DNA of 64,000 bases from Torymus aiolomorphi (taxonomy: Eukaryota; Arthropoda; Insecta; Hymenoptera; Torymidae). The first letter of the stretch is position 1. The number at the start of each line of letters is the position of its first letter. The notes under the pieces are model-generated. The model saw only the letters and a list, made by a program, of their open reading frames with translations. It was not told where the DNA came from and did no database searches. Shown here piece by piece: positions 12,191 through 24,751 of the stretch. Made by a program: the position numbers and the translations under genes. Location of the stretch: assembly GCA_036365515.1 (NCBI GenBank), contig CM070873.1, positions 225,943,876 through 226,007,875 of the forward strand. The letters run 5' to 3'.

Positions 12191-12570
12191 ACTGCTTCTT
12201 TTAGCCGTTGTCGTTTCTTTATTGGCTTTGTGCGCTTTAGCGGAATTTCTTCCCGATGGCGAAGAGTCGAAACGTCGTTACGAGATTATGTATGCGCGAA
12301 AACGTCGTGACGTCTTTCTGCAAGTCTAGGGTCGGGCGTGTGTGTGGCCTTTCAGAAATCGGATATATGCGGCGTCGCACGACGTCTCCGAGGCGGTTTA
12401 TGACGCTGGGAACTTCGTTTGTACGGGTCGGAGACGCGCGCGTGGTCAAAGGCGTTTTTAGTGTTTGCGCTGAGCCGAGACGAGTAAACTCAATTTTCGA
12501 ATGAAAATAGTCTTTCCGCGTATAGAGCGCGTGCCTGCGGTAAAGGCTTGAGTTTTGTAAGAAAGTCAAT
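11641..12570. promoter_or_regulatory. GC-rich block with CA and CT microsatellites
   Basis: A GC/CpG-rich island holds a (CA)n run at 11724-11780 and a (CT)n run at 12143-12183. Immediately after the CT run, one frame (about 12184-12329) reads a leucine-rich stretch ending LLALCALAEF and then a basic tail to a stop. That frame has no in-frame ATG, while an ATG at 12089 lies in another frame that runs into the same CT tract. It could be a promoter or 5' region; a coding role is unproven. Confidence 0.3.
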
Positions 12571-13028
12571 TATATTCGATATTATGAGACGAAGATGCAA
12601 CAAATTTGTACTTTTCTATCAAGCGGGTAAATATGATTTACTCTGAAAGTTTTATTTAGTAATTTACACTATTATTTAGAGCATAAAATAACAAGAATTA
12701 AAAAAAAACCGCTCGTTATTTATTTTAGCTTACTTAAATATACTATGATTATTGTTCATTAAAAATGCTACACATGAAATCGTTAAAAAAGAAGGAAAAT
12801 TTTGAACCATTTTTGCGTTATCTTTGATTCCTTATAATTTCGCGAGGAATACATATGTTTTAACGAAATAAAACTTAAATTTTAACTTTTCCTATCTACT
12901 TTTACAATTTTTTTTTGCTCGCCTTCGTAACATAACTAGTTACAAAGTGACAGTCAATAGAAGAGACCTAATTTATCAACGAAATAAATTATATTTAAGA
13001 TTAGATTGCCGATGTCCCAAAAAAAGAG
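12571..13028. other. AT-rich non-coding stretch
   Basis: AT-rich with several poly-A/poly-T runs. Nothing recognised. Confidence 0.5.
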
Positions 13029-13723
13029 TAAGGTAAAACACCCAATACTTGATGGATACATTTTGAAACATAACGTGAATAAACGGTATTTCTAAATTCA
13101 ATAAACGGAATTTGTCAAATCTTTTTAATCTAATTACTAATTCGGGATGTTATTTTACTAAATTATGCAAAAGCAAAGATATTTAAATGTTTTTTATATT
13201 AAAAAAGTCAGTTTAAAAAATATCTTTAAAACCCCTATAGTTGGACAGTATATGTCAAACTAATACCGATACTTGGACAACGCTTGGAACCAGTAGTTGG
13301 ACAATATAATTAACCCTGATAAAAAAATCTATTAAATCCGATTTGATCCTATTTTCGGATTGAAATTTTTAATAAGGTGCCCTATATTCATTTCCCATAG
13401 ACCAAATAGAAATAAAATAGGATTTAATAATTTTTTTAAATGTGTCCAACAACGGGTATATAGAAATTGAAGAATACCACATAGTTGGACAACATTTATA
13501 TGTGCACTCTTTCAAAACCTAACCTCATAAAAATTATATTTCGTATTATAAATTTAATAAGACCGAAACTGATACAATTTCAAATTCACTAGACAGTTAA
13601 TGTCATAAACAATGCTAATGAATTAATATTGTTATCATATTTATTTGTAAAAGTAATATTTTACCACTGTCGAAGTGCTGGTCTGATTTTTCGTTGTGTC
13701 CAAGTATTGGGTATTTTACCTTA
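13029..13723. mobile_element. MITE-like inverted-repeat element (695 bp)
   Basis: The ends are TAAGGTAAAACACCCAATAC at 13029 and GTATTGGGTATTTTACCTTA at 13704-13723, near-perfect inverted repeats of about 20 bases. The motif TAGTTGGACA or ACTTGGACA recurs four times inside (about 13240, 13272, 13296 and 13483). No transposase frame. It directly abuts the next small element. Confidence 0.65.
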
Positions 13724-13876
13724 CACTGTTAAAAATTTTCTGAAATTTAAGATAAATTCTGTAATAAAACTTGAAAATTTTTATTAAATTTCAGTTAAAT
13801 TTAACTGAAACTTCAAAAGTTTTATTAAATTTAACTAAAATTTAACAAAAAAATCTTCAACATTTTTAACAGTGTA
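13722..13876. mobile_element. Small MITE (155 bp)
   Basis: Ends TACACTGTTAAAAATTTTC and CATTTTTAACAGTGTA are inverted. The interior is almost entirely A/T with repeated TAAATTTAACT-type motifs that also pair across the centre. Non-coding, non-autonomous. Confidence 0.65.
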
Positions 13877-14068
13877 CATGAGGTGAAATTTCAAACACTG
13901 GTCTTCATTTTTAGATACCAAAAATCGACGCTTAAAATCCCGTTGAAAAAATGCTTCCCGGAGGGTATGATTCCCCCTTGTTGTATAAAAATATTCGATT
14001 CGATTTTAATTACTGACCTTGGAGTTGAATATCTCAGCTTCGCTTAAATTGAAACTAGTAAAATTTTT

Positions 14069-14558
14069 TACTCGGAAAAAAGTTGGTTCGATTAACTAAA
14101 AAGTTAGTTACAGTACCAACTCGAATTGGTAAAAAATCACAGAACCAAAAGTGATAGTGTAACTAACGTAATTGATGAGAGATAGTAGCTACTTCTTGTA
14201 ACTATTTTATTACTTGGGCTTTTAGTATAAACAAGTGGTAGCTATAACTATTGAAAATTAATAACGACAACCAAATTGATAGTAGCATCGACTGCTTCTT
14301 TACTTTTGGAAATACCAATTTTGTGGTTGAAATAACTATCGAGAATGGTATAACGATAGATTAGTAAAATTAACAATATGAAAATGGTTTTCGTGACTAT
14401 CTCTATTAACAGTTTTAAATAACGATAGGTTAGTAAGTGTAACGATTTAAAAATAGTTGACGGAACTACTACTTGTTTGCTAATGTAACTATTCGTTTTT
14501 GTCCTGTCCGTTTCAACCAACCAGTTGGTGAGGATAACAAACCATTTTTTTCCGTGTA
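14069..14558. mobile_element. MITE with ACACGG-type ends (490 bp)
   Basis: The left end TACTCGGAAAAAAGTTGGTT pairs with the right end AACCATTTTTTTCCGTGTA with a few mismatches. The interior repeats AACTAT, AACGATAG and TTAGT motifs. One reading frame spans the right half but is low-complexity and unlikely to code. The terminal TACACGGAAAAAA pattern is shared with the elements at 44926 and 53807, suggesting one superfamily. Confidence 0.6.
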
Positions 14559-14929
14559 ATATTTGCCTATTTGTTTTATGCTCTAAATTACTGGTGAAAA
14601 TTTCCCAAAGTTATAAACTCAAAGAGTCAATTTTAGTAATAGTAGGACTTAATATTAACATATTTCCTAAATACTTTATGATTGATAAGAAAATGTCTTG
14701 TACAGAAATATAGAAAATTACAGCAATATGAACAGAATATTCTAAAGACATAAAATTGCATTGGCCCGACTTTAGTACAGGAGAAATTATTGTTTTACAA
14801 ACTTCCAATATTGGAAAAAACATATTTTTCTCCTAGTAATAAGAAAGATAAGAAGATGCAATGGTAAAAGAAAACAGCAAAACGTGGGGGTAGGGAAAGC
14901 CGACAAAAAAGTAGTAAAGATAGCGAAGA

Positions 14930-15850
14930 CGCTTGCGCACGCGGACACAGAGAGCAAGAGAGCGAGAGAGAAAGAGAGAGAATGGAAGAGAGAGGGTGAG
15001 AGAGAGAGAGAGAGAGAGGGGGGAGAGAGACATAGAGACAGTAGAATACGTATATAAGAACCGAGTTTCCGCGACGTCTGGCGCACGACGAGCTAGTCTC
15101 TCCACCGAGCCAGGACTTTTATCCGCAGCGTTCTCTCGCGCAGTTCTTAAACTCGCGTCGAAACAGCGTGCGCAACTTTACGATCGACGCTTGTCTCCGC
15201 CTCGCTTGGTGGCCTTCTCTCTCTCTCTCTCTCCCCCGCACAACTCCGTTGCAAGTTTCGGTAATTTACGAGGCGGTCCTTGGCTCTCGCTCTCGAAAAA
15301 TATGAATTCCTCATTAAAATTTAAAATTGAGTTTCGGAAATGTTTCTCCGTCTCTCCCAGTGCGCTGAAGCCACTAGGATGACGCGACGACGAATCCCCA
15401 ATTAATGCATTCGTCCTCCCCCGTAATTAAATACGTCTTCTCCGTTGTGATAAACGACGCGTGCGCACGCTCACTGGGCTTTGGTTTATTCAGATCGTAT
15501 TTCCTTGCTCGCGAACTTTCAACTTTTTTACTGCAGCTGTTATTATATTAGATACCCGCGGGGAGGATTATCGCAACTTTGATTCGAGCGAAGCGCAAAC
15601 AATTTGCACTGCGCACGTGTGGAAATCCCCTGCCCGGGAAGATCGCTGTTGTTCCTTGACGAGCGATGTTTTATCGAATTTCTTTCACCCCGTTGATAAA
15701 GACTTTTTTTTCGTAGTTCTATGCCTCGTGTGCCCTGCCCGTCGCGGCTATGAATTTTTAATGAGCCCGCTGAATTTTTTATTGCATATTTTGAGAAGTT
15801 CGTAATTGAGTTTTAGCAAAGTTCGGCTGGCCCCGCGAGTGCGTGCAAGT
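14930..15850 (+). promoter_or_regulatory. GC-rich block with TATA box, candidate promoter
   Basis: A purine-rich GAGA run (14949-15030, GAGA-factor-like) is followed 21 bases later by TATATAAG (15051-15058) and then a GC-rich transcribed-looking segment with a CT run. GAGA followed by TATA and a GC-rich leader is a common insect promoter layout. No start codon with a good coding frame follows, so any product would have an untranslated first exon. It could serve the VWC gene 13 kb downstream, but no splice link is visible. Confidence 0.4.
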
Positions 15851-16899
15851 TTCCCAGATTTTGTAATTTTTAACTTTTAAGATACATGAAATTTCGTTAG
15901 AAATTATGTGGCTTAATAAAAATGACCTCAACTTCGAGCGCGAATTAGGAAAGTGTGTAACTTGAGAATAACTTTTTACCTCGCGTAAAAATAAGGAGCT
16001 ACGAAAGTGTTTCTATTGTAATTACTCAAACTTGACTCGCTATGCAAAATAAAAAGTTTCAACATAGCTTAGTACAACGGTGAATTAGCTTTATAGGGTA
16101 AAAGCACCAGTTGTCGGTCATCTAATTTTAGTTGTTGGACACGTTTTCTTTCACGATTCTCAATTGAAATAAATGAACGATTTTGAACTTTAAGGCGGCG
16201 ATCGGGAAGTAAATAACCTCTACTTTACTTTACGATTGATTAGTTTAGAAAATTTTATTTTTGTGTAACTGTTACAATGAAAATGTCCGACAACTAGGGT
16301 ATGGTCAACCACTAGTGTCAACATCCTAGTTGCTTATTCCTTAATTATCTCCTATTTAACATCTTTTGAAGTCCTCATCGGGACATCGGGACTAATGGCA
16401 GTAATAATTAGGCAATACGTGTTTGCTGGGCTAATCACCCGTATGTTATGTTTATTAATGTCATAACTCACTGATGCTTACCACACTATATGCGTATAAT
16501 AAGCGAGCGGGGCATCGCCAAAAAGACGCATAAAAAACGAGTTGACCGACCACGGAAAGGTGCCAGAATAAAACCAATTGGGCTCGATGTGTCATGTTCC
16601 AAATAAAAACCCTCATGACATTTTTTCGCACCGATGGTCAGTAGTTTATCATTAAGAATATCCATCTAAGAAAATTTATAGTTTGTTATGTACAACAATG
16701 AAGCAAGTGCTTTTCATCAATTTGGTTTTTGGAAGAGTTGACATTAGCGACGGCATTATGAACTACAAAAAAGATATAGTGAATAATGCTTGCGGTGTAT
16801 TGAATCTCTTAGATTCCAAAATTATTGTTGACAATCGATGATTTTTTATCGAAATAAAGATAAAAACCAAGTAAAAGGAAAAAAATCATTACCTAAAGC
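15851..16899. other. Non-coding stretch
   Basis: AT-rich. A segment 16096-16330 carries GGGTAAAAGCACCAGTTGTC and GACAACTAGGGTATGGTC. It may be a decayed relative of the element at 13029, but its ends are unclear. Confidence 0.4.
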
Positions 16900-17740
16900 G
16901 TGAAAATTGACTCGCGGCGATATCCGTTTACGTGCGCGCGCACCACCTCTCCCTCAGCTATATATCCTTCTTCTTTTCGCCGGCGATTTGCTCTCCCGCT
17001 TTCTTCTTTCTCGGCTCGCAGAGAGCGTGCACAAGCACGTTAAATCAATTCGGCTGCAGCGTGCCCCGGCGGCGCACGTTCACACGTGCTCGCCGATTAA
17101 CCGATAGCGATTCGTTAATTGCAGGGTTGTCCGCCTGCGCCGCCGTCCTCTTATTTGCCCGGTCGCGCTGTACTGGGCATTTCTGCCTCCACGGGACGCC
17201 GTTATATCCGGTTGCCAAGTGCGGCGAGCGCAAAGTCAACGGCGGGCGACGATGGCTCTTTCTCTTTTCCTCGCGTGCTCTCTGTATCTCCCTCGCCCTC
17301 CCTCTCTCCAGCTCTCTACGTTCGTCTGCGTCTCTTCTTACAAGCTGCACAGCAGCCCTGGCCGAGTCACGTCGTTATACCCTTTGTACTTGAAATTACA
17401 CCGGGGTTGTGTTGCGAGGTCAACACCGGGGTAGGCGGGGAATGCGAGCAGCGCCCGCGCGCGTGTGCAACTTCCGTGTCACTGCTGCAGCTATGGCCGG
17501 CTGCTGCGGCCTCTCTTTTTCCCCTTTCGGACCTTTTTCTTTAATTATTAAAAAGGCAGGAGTCTTTCTTCGGGTTAGTTTCCGCTTTCATGCTCGCTTT
17601 TTCCCGGGCCCGCGCCGCTGCAATTTCGTTAGAGGGAGTTTTTTTCTGCTGCCGCGCGATGCGCCTGTTGTCTTGATTAAAAATGGCGTTAAAGCGAGAA
17701 TTTTCGTCGCAGGTTATTGCCGTGAAATGGAATTATGACG
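16900..17740. promoter_or_regulatory. GC-rich block, possible regulatory region
   Basis: A strongly GC- and pyrimidine-rich island. Overlapping frames in all three phases are Ser/Leu/Arg-rich, and none carries a recognisable domain. One ATG at 17251 opens MALSLFLACSLYLPR, signal-peptide-like but produced by CT-rich sequence and not followed by a fitting donor. Function not established. Confidence 0.3.
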
Positions 17741-18539
17741 GAACGCGGTAGTTCAATTAACATTATTATACTGATATTCGTGATTGTATGAGTGATCGAC
17801 TATTTATTTAATGAATTTTTATGCAATCAAGTGTATGTTATAAGTGCCATCCAATGGACTGCAACGTGAACGGGTATTGCACTTTCATATAGAGTTATAA
17901 TAGATGTGGACAATTTGCAGAATCGTAATTGATTACGTGAGCTAACCACCATCGTCGCTAAATGAATTATTGCCTAACGTAGATTTCAACGGGGCATATA
18001 GATTCTTGCGCGCGCATTTATATCTATGTGACATCTAAATTGAACGAGCAGAAAATTTGTACGATATGCGAATTACGAACTGGTTTGTAAAGATGGTTAT
18101 CGCGTATTTGTCATTTATGATATACGAGCAGGGAGGTATATTTGTAACAGCGATCAAACACTGGACTTTTCTCATCAATTATACACGATCACTGTCATTT
18201 TGAAATATAAGTTACAATTTGGCATTATAATTCTTTTTAAGAATCACTTTAGAAATTACAATTAAATGGAAAATTGGCCAAAAATAAATACATCGACAAA
18301 TTAAAAACTATTAATTAAAATCTTCACAGGCAGTACCAGTAGATTCCTTACTACATGTATATCCAAAAATAATTTGTACGTTACAAGTAGTTAGAGTAAA
18401 ACTGCGTTAGGTCGTGAAGCTGAAATCTTGCTTTCGTAATCCACTTATATTTTCTCTTCAACCATCACGATGAACAGCATTTACCTTACACGAAACAGCA
18501 AGACTGCAGGTATAGCATGCATCTGAAACGCGCGTTACA
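17741..18539. other. Non-coding stretch
   Basis: No supported gene or repeat. Confidence 0.45.
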
Positions 18540-18850
18540 TTATTGAAAATCACCGAGCTGCGAGCTGCCATCAGCCGCCACGTAAGTCCCGCGGCACGAA
18601 TTTACCGCGTGTTGAACGTCAAACAGTAATTAAAACCGAGTGCGCGGAGCTCGACTGGTATATATATATGTGTATGCATCGAATAGAATAGGGCAAAAGG
18701 GGGCACAACGCTGATTGGGCGTGCTCGTTGCTGGCGGATTTACCGGCGCGCACTCCCGTTCATCTATCAAGCCGCGAGAGGCTTGAGTATATATAGAGGC
18801 TATACGTACGTGCGCGAGGGCGTTTGCGAATCATCACCTCGTCAATGCGA
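18540..18850 (+). promoter_or_regulatory. GC-richer block with TATA-like repeats
   Basis: Two TATA-like stretches (GGTATATATATATG at 18657 and GAGTATATATAGAGG at 18785) sit in a short GC-richer segment. A promoter is possible, but no downstream exon was found. Confidence 0.22.
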
Positions 18851-19417
18851 TTTGGCTTTAGAAAAACTTATTTCATTACTCTTCGAAATGGCAGTGGCCA
18901 TTTTTTTTACGACAAACGAGAAGAAATTTAATATAATTAAATGTCCCATGGCTATACCCATCTACCCATGCATCCCGTTTAAAATACTTAAACAAAAATA
19001 TTAACTGTGATGTTACATTTTTAAGGTACAGTTATGTCTAAAATTCATTTATTTTCATTCGTCTTACACAGTTAGAGGCATTTAGTAGAATATATTTTAA
19101 CTTTCTTGTATTATTATCATAGTAGATGAAAACTTGGAATAAAATCTCATATTTTGTTACATATTTACATGTGAATATTTTGTTATTTTTTAATCTCTTT
19201 CATTGTAGGCAAGAATCAGTCATCTCAGATCTTTTCGTTTTTCATTTGTCGGTAGATTAGAACCATTTCCTATGATGTAAAATATTTCAAAAATATTGTA
19301 CAATACTATACAAATGAGCGGACTGTGTATTACCAGATTGATGCCTTAAGTGTGGTTTAAATGGAACTTAATGGGTTACATTTCTTGAGACATTATATAT
19401 TCTACAGTAGCTGATAC
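18851..19417. other. AT-rich non-coding stretch
   Basis: Nothing recognised apart from AT-rich sequence. The solo LTR target duplication ATAC lies at 19414-19417. Confidence 0.45.
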
Positions 19418-20009
19418 TGTTACGTGTGAAGGGTATTCGTTTGTTTCCGGCCTCTCTGAGTTACGCACCCGGAGAGGTTGGTTTTACGTGAAATAAGTAG
19501 TCGGAAGGCAAGAAGTATAAGTAAACTGTTATTTATTCAATACTCAAATGCGCGAGAGATAGGTGTCCTAATCGTGTGTAAGTATATATGTGCGCGGCGC
19601 GGATGATTCGTCGTGGTCGTGGCTTCGTAGCTTCCTCGTGAATTGATGGCTGAAGACTCCGTTATCGTTCTATCTCGTTCTGGAGTCGACGTATCGTCTA
19701 GACCTCTCTCATAGGTTCCCCGTGGGTAGAATCGAGCGCGCGACGCCGGAAGCGTCGCATTTTATACTCGCGGTGCAGTGTCTCCCACTTTTCTAATTAA
19801 TCATAGGTGGGGACCGGCTGTACGTGGAGCTTCGTTCTTTCATTAGTGTCGATCTCGCAGTTTTCGGCCGCTCGACCGATTCGACCGACTCCGGCATCCT
19901 CGCGCCATGGTCGCGGCGCGGTGTCGAACGTTCTCGACGCTTCAAATCCTGAATCGCGGTTTTCGTGTGCATGACCGAACTCGCGTGTGAAATGTGTCCA
20001 CACGTAATA
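19418..20009. mobile_element. Solo LTR (probable Ty3/Gypsy-type), 592 bp
   Basis: The segment begins TGTTACGTGTG and ends CACACGTAATA, an imperfect 11-base terminal inverted repeat with the TG start typical of LTRs. It is bounded on both sides by the 4-base direct repeat ATAC (19414-19417 and 20010-20013), as expected for an integrase target duplication. Its GC-rich, CpG-rich composition differs sharply from the flanks, and a TTTTATACTCG TATA-like motif occurs near 19760. No internal gag or pol is adjacent, so it looks like the product of LTR-LTR recombination. Family assignment to Gypsy is inference. Confidence 0.65.
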
Positions 20010-20013
20010 ATAC

Positions 20014-21441
20014 AAATAGTTGCAACTTTTTTTCAAATAATCTCCGCCAAGATACAGTTTAAAACTTATCAATGGCCTACGATCCATTACAAAAGCAAGA
20101 AGGGATAGTAAAACAAACTAAAAAGTAAAGGAAAGGTGCACTCATACTCTTGGCACTCCTGAGAAGTGCCGTATAAGAAGTAAGAAATTTTATGTCCCCG
20201 AGAATTCAGTAAAACTAAAAAGAGAGAACTCGAAAATGCGTGCTCGCAGGATGGATTTTTATTCCGCGACATAAAACAAGTCGCGCAGTTTGTTCGCGGC
20301 CTATGGTTGTGCCCACGTGCAGTTACTTATTGCAAGCCGCTTCACTCTCTCTCTCTCTCCCCTCTCTCTCTCGCCCTCTCTCTCCCTCTCTCTTCCTCTC
20401 TCTCTGCTTCAACGCGTGTAACGTTGCATTACGCTCATGCACGTGTTAGTTTTGTCTGCCAAGAGATGAGTTAAGAAAGGGACAAGGATATGAAAAGACT
20501 AGAGAGTCACGAGCGCAGTTAAATAGAGGATAAAGAACCGCGTTAACTATAGCGAGTGCATGGCGAATAAATGAACTTTTATAGATGGGAAAATATCCAC
20601 CCGACATCTCAATTCAATGGTGAACAACCATGCATAAAATTCGAGATCAAGCAATGATTTTCATAGCGATTATGAGCGCGATTGTATTCTCGTATTATGC
20701 TGTATTCAAAACGGAAAATATCCGTTAGAAAGTCATCAGTAGTCCAAAACGTATGGAAATCGTTAGTATACTTGACTGTGGGACTCTAAAAGTCGATTGT
20801 CTCTATAACCAATGGCCAAACTATCAACTTGAATATTATGATTTATGAAGCTACTTATGGCATTAAATATTATTAATAAAATATATAAAATATATGAATA
20901 ATAATATAACTAATAAATTAATAAATAAAATGTACATCAATAAATAAAATAGGCATAGAACAAAATTCACTCAAAAACAACTATGAAAAAAACTTATGCA
21001 AAAAATATATTAAAATGCTTGTATTACAAAGAATATTCTTAAATTTTTCTGACTCTAGGTTATGGAATTTATTTTCCAAAGTTTCTACGCGTTTTCTTGT
21101 GAGAACCATACCTATGTAATTTTAACAATAATGCCATGATTAATTAATAGCAACTCTTTAAATTTGAATCAATGCATATGCACTGATACCATATTAGTAG
21201 TATACTCATAACTGACAATCAGCAAATATTCACTAATCATCGCCCTGGTAAAAATAGTCACCAACCGTTCACCATTCAGTCACCAAATCACAAAGGTTTG
21301 GGCAACAGTTTAACCAATGGTTAGTAATAATTACCGCTTATTTCGTTACGGAATAATCCTTGCGGTGGAAAAACGAATGCTGCAGTGAGAAATGGATTTC
21401 TTGATGCAAATGAATGGCTCATTTGCGCCGTAAATAGTCGT
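20014..21441. other. Non-coding stretch with CT microsatellite
   Basis: Contains a CT-rich run at 20344-20405. The rest is AT-rich with no supported gene. Confidence 0.45.
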
Positions 21442-21620
21442 CGATGACGGAGTCTAGGTGGTGCGCTCCGTAGTTTTTGTGTCTAGGTGTTAGAAATCAC
21501 AAAATGCGTCGACTAGGTGTTCAAGGTGGCCGATGACGGAGTCTAGGTTGTGTGCTTCGTAGCTTTTTGCATCTAGGTGTCGGAATGCATTTCATACATG
21601 GTCTAGGTGGTCGGGCTAGC
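21442..21620. repeat. Two tandem copies of an 89-bp unit
   Basis: Both copies start CGATGACGGAGTCTAGGT (21442 and 21531) and share the order CGTAG, TTTTT, TCTAGGTGT and CTAGGTG. The pentamer-rich motif TCTAGGTG or CTAGGTGT recurs about six times across both copies. No coding frame. Confidence 0.6.
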
Positions 21621-22499
21621 TGATGTCGAGTTTGCTTAAAAAAAAATGCCAAACTTTTTGGAATTAAATTGGTCGATTTAGGTATACATGACAAAGCATA
21701 GTAAAATTACTATTTTGAATTTTAGGTTCCTGTTAGTTTTTTCTAAATGTACTTACTGAAACATACAACAAATTAAGGTGCCTGAATTAGTTACCTTATT
21801 TAAGGTTGTCGACTTGCACAAGATAAAAACTGCAAAGACATGTTTTGCTATTTAGGGAACGGTCAAAATTTTTAAATTCTGTTCAAGTATATGTTCTTAG
21901 ACGTAAATGTATGAAGACAGCGTCAATAGTAAACTCTAACCCTTTAAAACTGAAATTAGGAACACTTTCATTTTTGTATTACGAAATTTACTCACAACTT
22001 TATGAAATATTTTTGAAATATTTTATTCCAAAAACGCAAATAAAATCTTGTATTCTACAGTTTTATTTTCTTTTTTGAAAGTTGTTTTTGAAGATTCTGT
22101 ATTTCAAATTATTTAGTACAAAAATGAAGCTTTTCCCGTCATTTTTGGAAAATAAAATTATAACTATGGTTATATTAAAACGTTTCTTCACATTTTACAT
22201 CTAAAATATACCTCAATGCTTGAGCCGACTTTACGATTCAGAAAACTAGAATAAGATTTGTATTAGTCAGACGTATAATAACTTAACACTAAAAATTTAC
22301 AGAACAAAACGATACCGTTTCACATCTGTTCTATTGATCCATCCACTAGTTAGAGACCACAAAAAAGCGTCTTATTTGCATCGCTGGAAAACTTCCATAA
22401 TAAATCAATACCACGGTTGTATCATCATAATTGCTCCTCGTAAAATCGGATATTAAAACCGTCATAAAAATAGTTCGAGTTCTAATTCAATTACTCCAC
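21621..22499. other. AT-rich non-coding stretch
   Basis: No supported gene or repeat. Confidence 0.45.
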
Positions 22500-23110
22500 A
22501 ACAACCGGCAATCTCCTTAGTCTAAGCTGAGCGCAGCCAACTTTACGGTCGCTCGCGGACTGAGAGTTTTCGCGGACCCGCGGCTAGCACAGGCCCCGGG
22601 GCGTCTGCCGACCGAGTGGCATACGTGAATACAGAACCGTTTAACGCAAACAAAAAGGTGGGCCCGTGTACACACACGCGTGCGCGCGCGACATGAGAAT
22701 GCGGTTCGCGAGCAATCAGATGGGAATGCGCTTACAGGGAAGGTCGCGCGAGTCTCTCGCCTCCCTGTCTTCTCTTCATTCATGAACGCGTTGCAGCACA
22801 TTGCACGTGAGGCAAAACGATCGCTGCACGTGCGCGCCACGATGTAGCGGGTTGGTATATATGTGTGTATGCGATGCGTTGGTCGGCCAGCAGCGCGCTT
22901 TAAACTTCTCAAGGGCGGCTGTAGCGCGCACGCTCGACGCCCTCGTTTATTACAGCGACAGAGGAAGAGAGAGAGAGAGACAGAGAAAGCACCTACACGC
23001 AACCGGTTTATTCACAGTTGATGTATATACAGGAGGATGTAGACGGTGTCGCTGTATGATAGAGAGATACGAGATGCTGGTTGCGGCTTTTGATGTTGCT
23101 CGTTTACAAG
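22500..23110. promoter_or_regulatory. GC-rich block, possible regulatory region
   Basis: A GC/CpG-rich island with a GAGA run at 22969-22984. Frames up to 161 codons on the - strand are Arg/Cys/Ala-rich and lack domain character. Nothing links it to the VWC gene by splice sites. Confidence 0.3.
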
Positions 23111-23759
23111 ATAAAATATTGTAATTTACAAATTTTTAATAAATTTTTATTAAATTTTCTTTTTGTTTCTTTGTACAGTACTGGAAATTGCATTTTACAG
23201 TATATACATTTCCATTTCATAGAAACTAAAAAAAATCAAAAAACACATTAATTTTGACATTATTGTTTAAAATACTTTCAGGATGATGAAAATAATATCA
23301 ATCAGTACCATGCAAAGTAATGTTGGCTATAATTCTATAATGTGAATAGCTAAGGTTCTAAAATTTATATTACTTTGAAAAGTTATTTTAGGTGCTTATT
23401 AATTAATAGAAAGTTAAATAGTTAATTTTTAGGAAATTATTTAATCATTTTAATAACTATGATTAATGATTATATGCTTACTAAATTGTATTCATAGGAG
23501 TTAAATAATAATCTATTATATAATTATGTCTAAGCGTCTTTGAATTCAGTATTCAATTATGTTTTAAAAAAGTACTAGTATTAAGTATTCAGTTTTTCTT
23601 CGAAATTAAATGTCGAAAATGGAAATCTATTCATATGAAAATTGTTGTAAAATATTCTTATATTGCCAAATTGAAGATAAGTAAGATCAACATACGTCTC
23701 CCTTCACTGTAAAATGAGAACAAGCACTGATAATTACGACACCAATACTCAGTACACCG
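23111..23759. other. AT-rich non-coding stretch
   Basis: Nothing recognised. Confidence 0.5.
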
Positions 23760-24470
23760 CGGCAATTGCCGTATTATGCTCGTAAGTTTGATGCTCCGCG
23801 ACACGTATGTGCCCACGCGAGTACGCAAGCCACGCGTGCACCATTATTCCGGTCTTGTGCGGCGTTCGTATTTCACTAATCCGCATTACATCGAGTTCGA
23901 CGGCCGGCGCGCATACGCTCCTCCTCTCTCTCTCTCTCTCTCTCTCTCTCCACAAATCAGTCCATCCGCAAAACTCGAACAATACGATCTGGTCGTCCAC
24001 GCCAAACTCGTGCCTGGCCGGACGCGTAACTACACCCACTTCCCTCGAGTGTGCCGTGTTCTTCTGTGGTGGGCGACGACGCGAGCTCCTCGAAAACTAA
24101 TTAACCATCCGGTGCGCTCGCGTCATTGTAATAACTCATTAATTCGCCATTTCTCGCGATCGCAGAGGCGACCCTCTGCAAACAGGGGGTATGTACGCGG
24201 GCGGCTGCGGCGCAAGCTCGCGCTAATTTAAGCATCCGAATCGAGGGTCTGCGGCCCACGCGCAAGAAGAGGGAGAATTAACGACGTCGAAAACTTGCAC
24301 GAGTCGTGGTGTAACGAGCCCTCTCGAGACTGAGAGAGCCTCGTGCGGAGAATGCCGCCGTATATGCGGAACCCGCGCTCGTACCCGCGTTTATAAAGGC
24401 ATTGCGGACTGTGAAAAAAGCGAAAGCCACAATCTTGTTGGCGTCTGCTTTGCTAAAGAAAAGTAGTTAG
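23760..24470 (+). promoter_or_regulatory. GC-rich block with TATA box, candidate promoter of the VWC gene
   Basis: This GC-rich island contains a (CT)n run (23925-23950) and a clear TATAAA at 24392-24397 in the context CGCGTTTATAAAGGC. It is the last GC-rich island before the first mapped VWC exon, 4 kb downstream. If used, transcription would start near 24420 and the leader would lack an obvious ATG. Assignment to the VWC gene rests only on proximity and strand. Confidence 0.35.
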
Positions 24471-24751
24471 TGATATTATTATTCTATTTGGGGAGACCCG
24501 GGAAAAACGAACATGTAAATAAAAAATTGATATAAAAAAAAATTCAAATAACTTTAAACATATTTTAATTTTGTTTACAGTAACAAATACAACACTGTGT
24601 AAATACGTAAATTTTAACATATAAAAATAACATTAAACAAGAAAAATAACACTTTCTTTTGGCGAGTCTGAAAAATCGCTGGGTAAAATGGACATATCAC
24701 CAAAAAAGAATTTAATCGCTACAATTATCATAGTAATATATATAGCTAATA

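Noticed and set aside
13925..13990. Short tandem or regulatory motif between MITEs
   Set aside because: No repeat or symmetry on inspection.
17045..17544. Several 70-153-codon frames
   Set aside because: Composition-driven frames in all phases of a GC-rich block, mutually overlapping, without domain or splice support.
22517..23002. 161-codon reverse frame, Arg/Cys-rich
   Set aside because: No recognisable domain; overlaps a + strand frame in the same CpG-rich island; likely regulatory DNA.
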